Of a stretch of DNA of 5,419 nt, positions 5,361-5,419 are shown one piece after another. A program made the position numbers and the translations under genes. Below the pieces are notes generated by a model. The model ran no database searches. It was not told the DNA's origin and saw only the letters and a program-made list of their open reading frames with translations. The stretch is from Pseudomonadota bacterium (GTDB lineage: Bacteria; Pseudomonadota; Gammaproteobacteria; Acidiferrobacterales; UBA6901). How positions within the stretch are numbered: position 1 is the first letter of the stretch; every line of letters begins with the position of its first letter. Where the stretch lies: positions 1 to 5,419 of the forward strand of contig JAJXUF010000198.1 of NCBI GenBank assembly GCA_021783175.1, read 5' to 3'.

Positions 5361-5419
5361 GACCGTAATCAAATATGACCCAGCCGTTTGTCTGAGGGCA
5401 TCGCCGGTAAACGAAGGTC

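Larger units (their letters stand above)
4979..5419. other. Upstream intergenic region of the 822-aa gene, no supported gene
   Basis: These 441 bases extend to the window edge. The two minus-strand frames at 5060-5294 overlap each other and lack ribosome sites and domain patterns. They contain a hairpin and, near 5319-5360, a sequence of the dispersed intergenic-repeat type. In one minus frame the end reads GQKADVTFSAIAAVRLLGHL, a text typical of false proteins translated from such repeats. Confidence 0.5.

Overview
The window looks like a stretch of a proteobacterial chromosome in which a GC-rich mobile-element segment (about 1-1360) meets more ordinary, gene-sparse DNA (about 1360-5419). 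An alphaproteobacterium is my best guess. It rests on an intergenic motif (GAATGTCC / AAAGCGGTCGTTCG types) that recalls repeats scattered through rhizobial and sphingomonad genomes, and on a short YdeI/OmpD-associated protein of a kind common there. Neither point proves the taxonomy.

Left part. The window opens inside a plus-strand gene that ends at 491. Its C-terminal segment resembles the end of replication-type proteins of integrative conjugative elements (ICEs) and pathogenicity islands (STY4528-like). The end of the gene carries a perfect 12-bp inverted repeat. Two small XRE-family helix-turn-helix (HTH) genes follow, transcribed away from each other: a 91-residue protein on the minus strand (675-950) and a 77-residue protein on the plus strand (1124-1357). 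Between them, just before the second gene, three dyads lie 15 bp apart (1060-1099). The last two closely match the C-box operators of restriction-modification controller (C) proteins. The second gene has no properly spaced Shine-Dalgarno and may be read from a leaderless transcript, as several C genes are. No endonuclease or methyltransferase gene is visible. The arrangement is therefore an orphan C-protein switch, comparable to the QseC-type circuits reported on mesorhizobial ICEs.

Middle. A short minus-strand gene for a YdeI/OmpD-associated (OmdA-type) protein lies at 1530-1781. The 486 bases after it hold no convincing gene but contain a recurring intergenic motif. A possible 53-60 codon minus-strand ORF or gene remnant follows at 2268-2450.

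Right part. A single 822-residue secreted protein fills 2510-4978 on the minus strand. It has a signal peptide, a beta-propeller-like N-terminal half, a TPR-like helical section and an unrecognised C-terminal domain. Its upstream 441 bases have no supported gene, but they hold two hairpins and another copy of the intergenic-repeat type.

The most interesting item is the C-box operator cluster with its divergent pair of HTH regulators next to an ICE-like gene.
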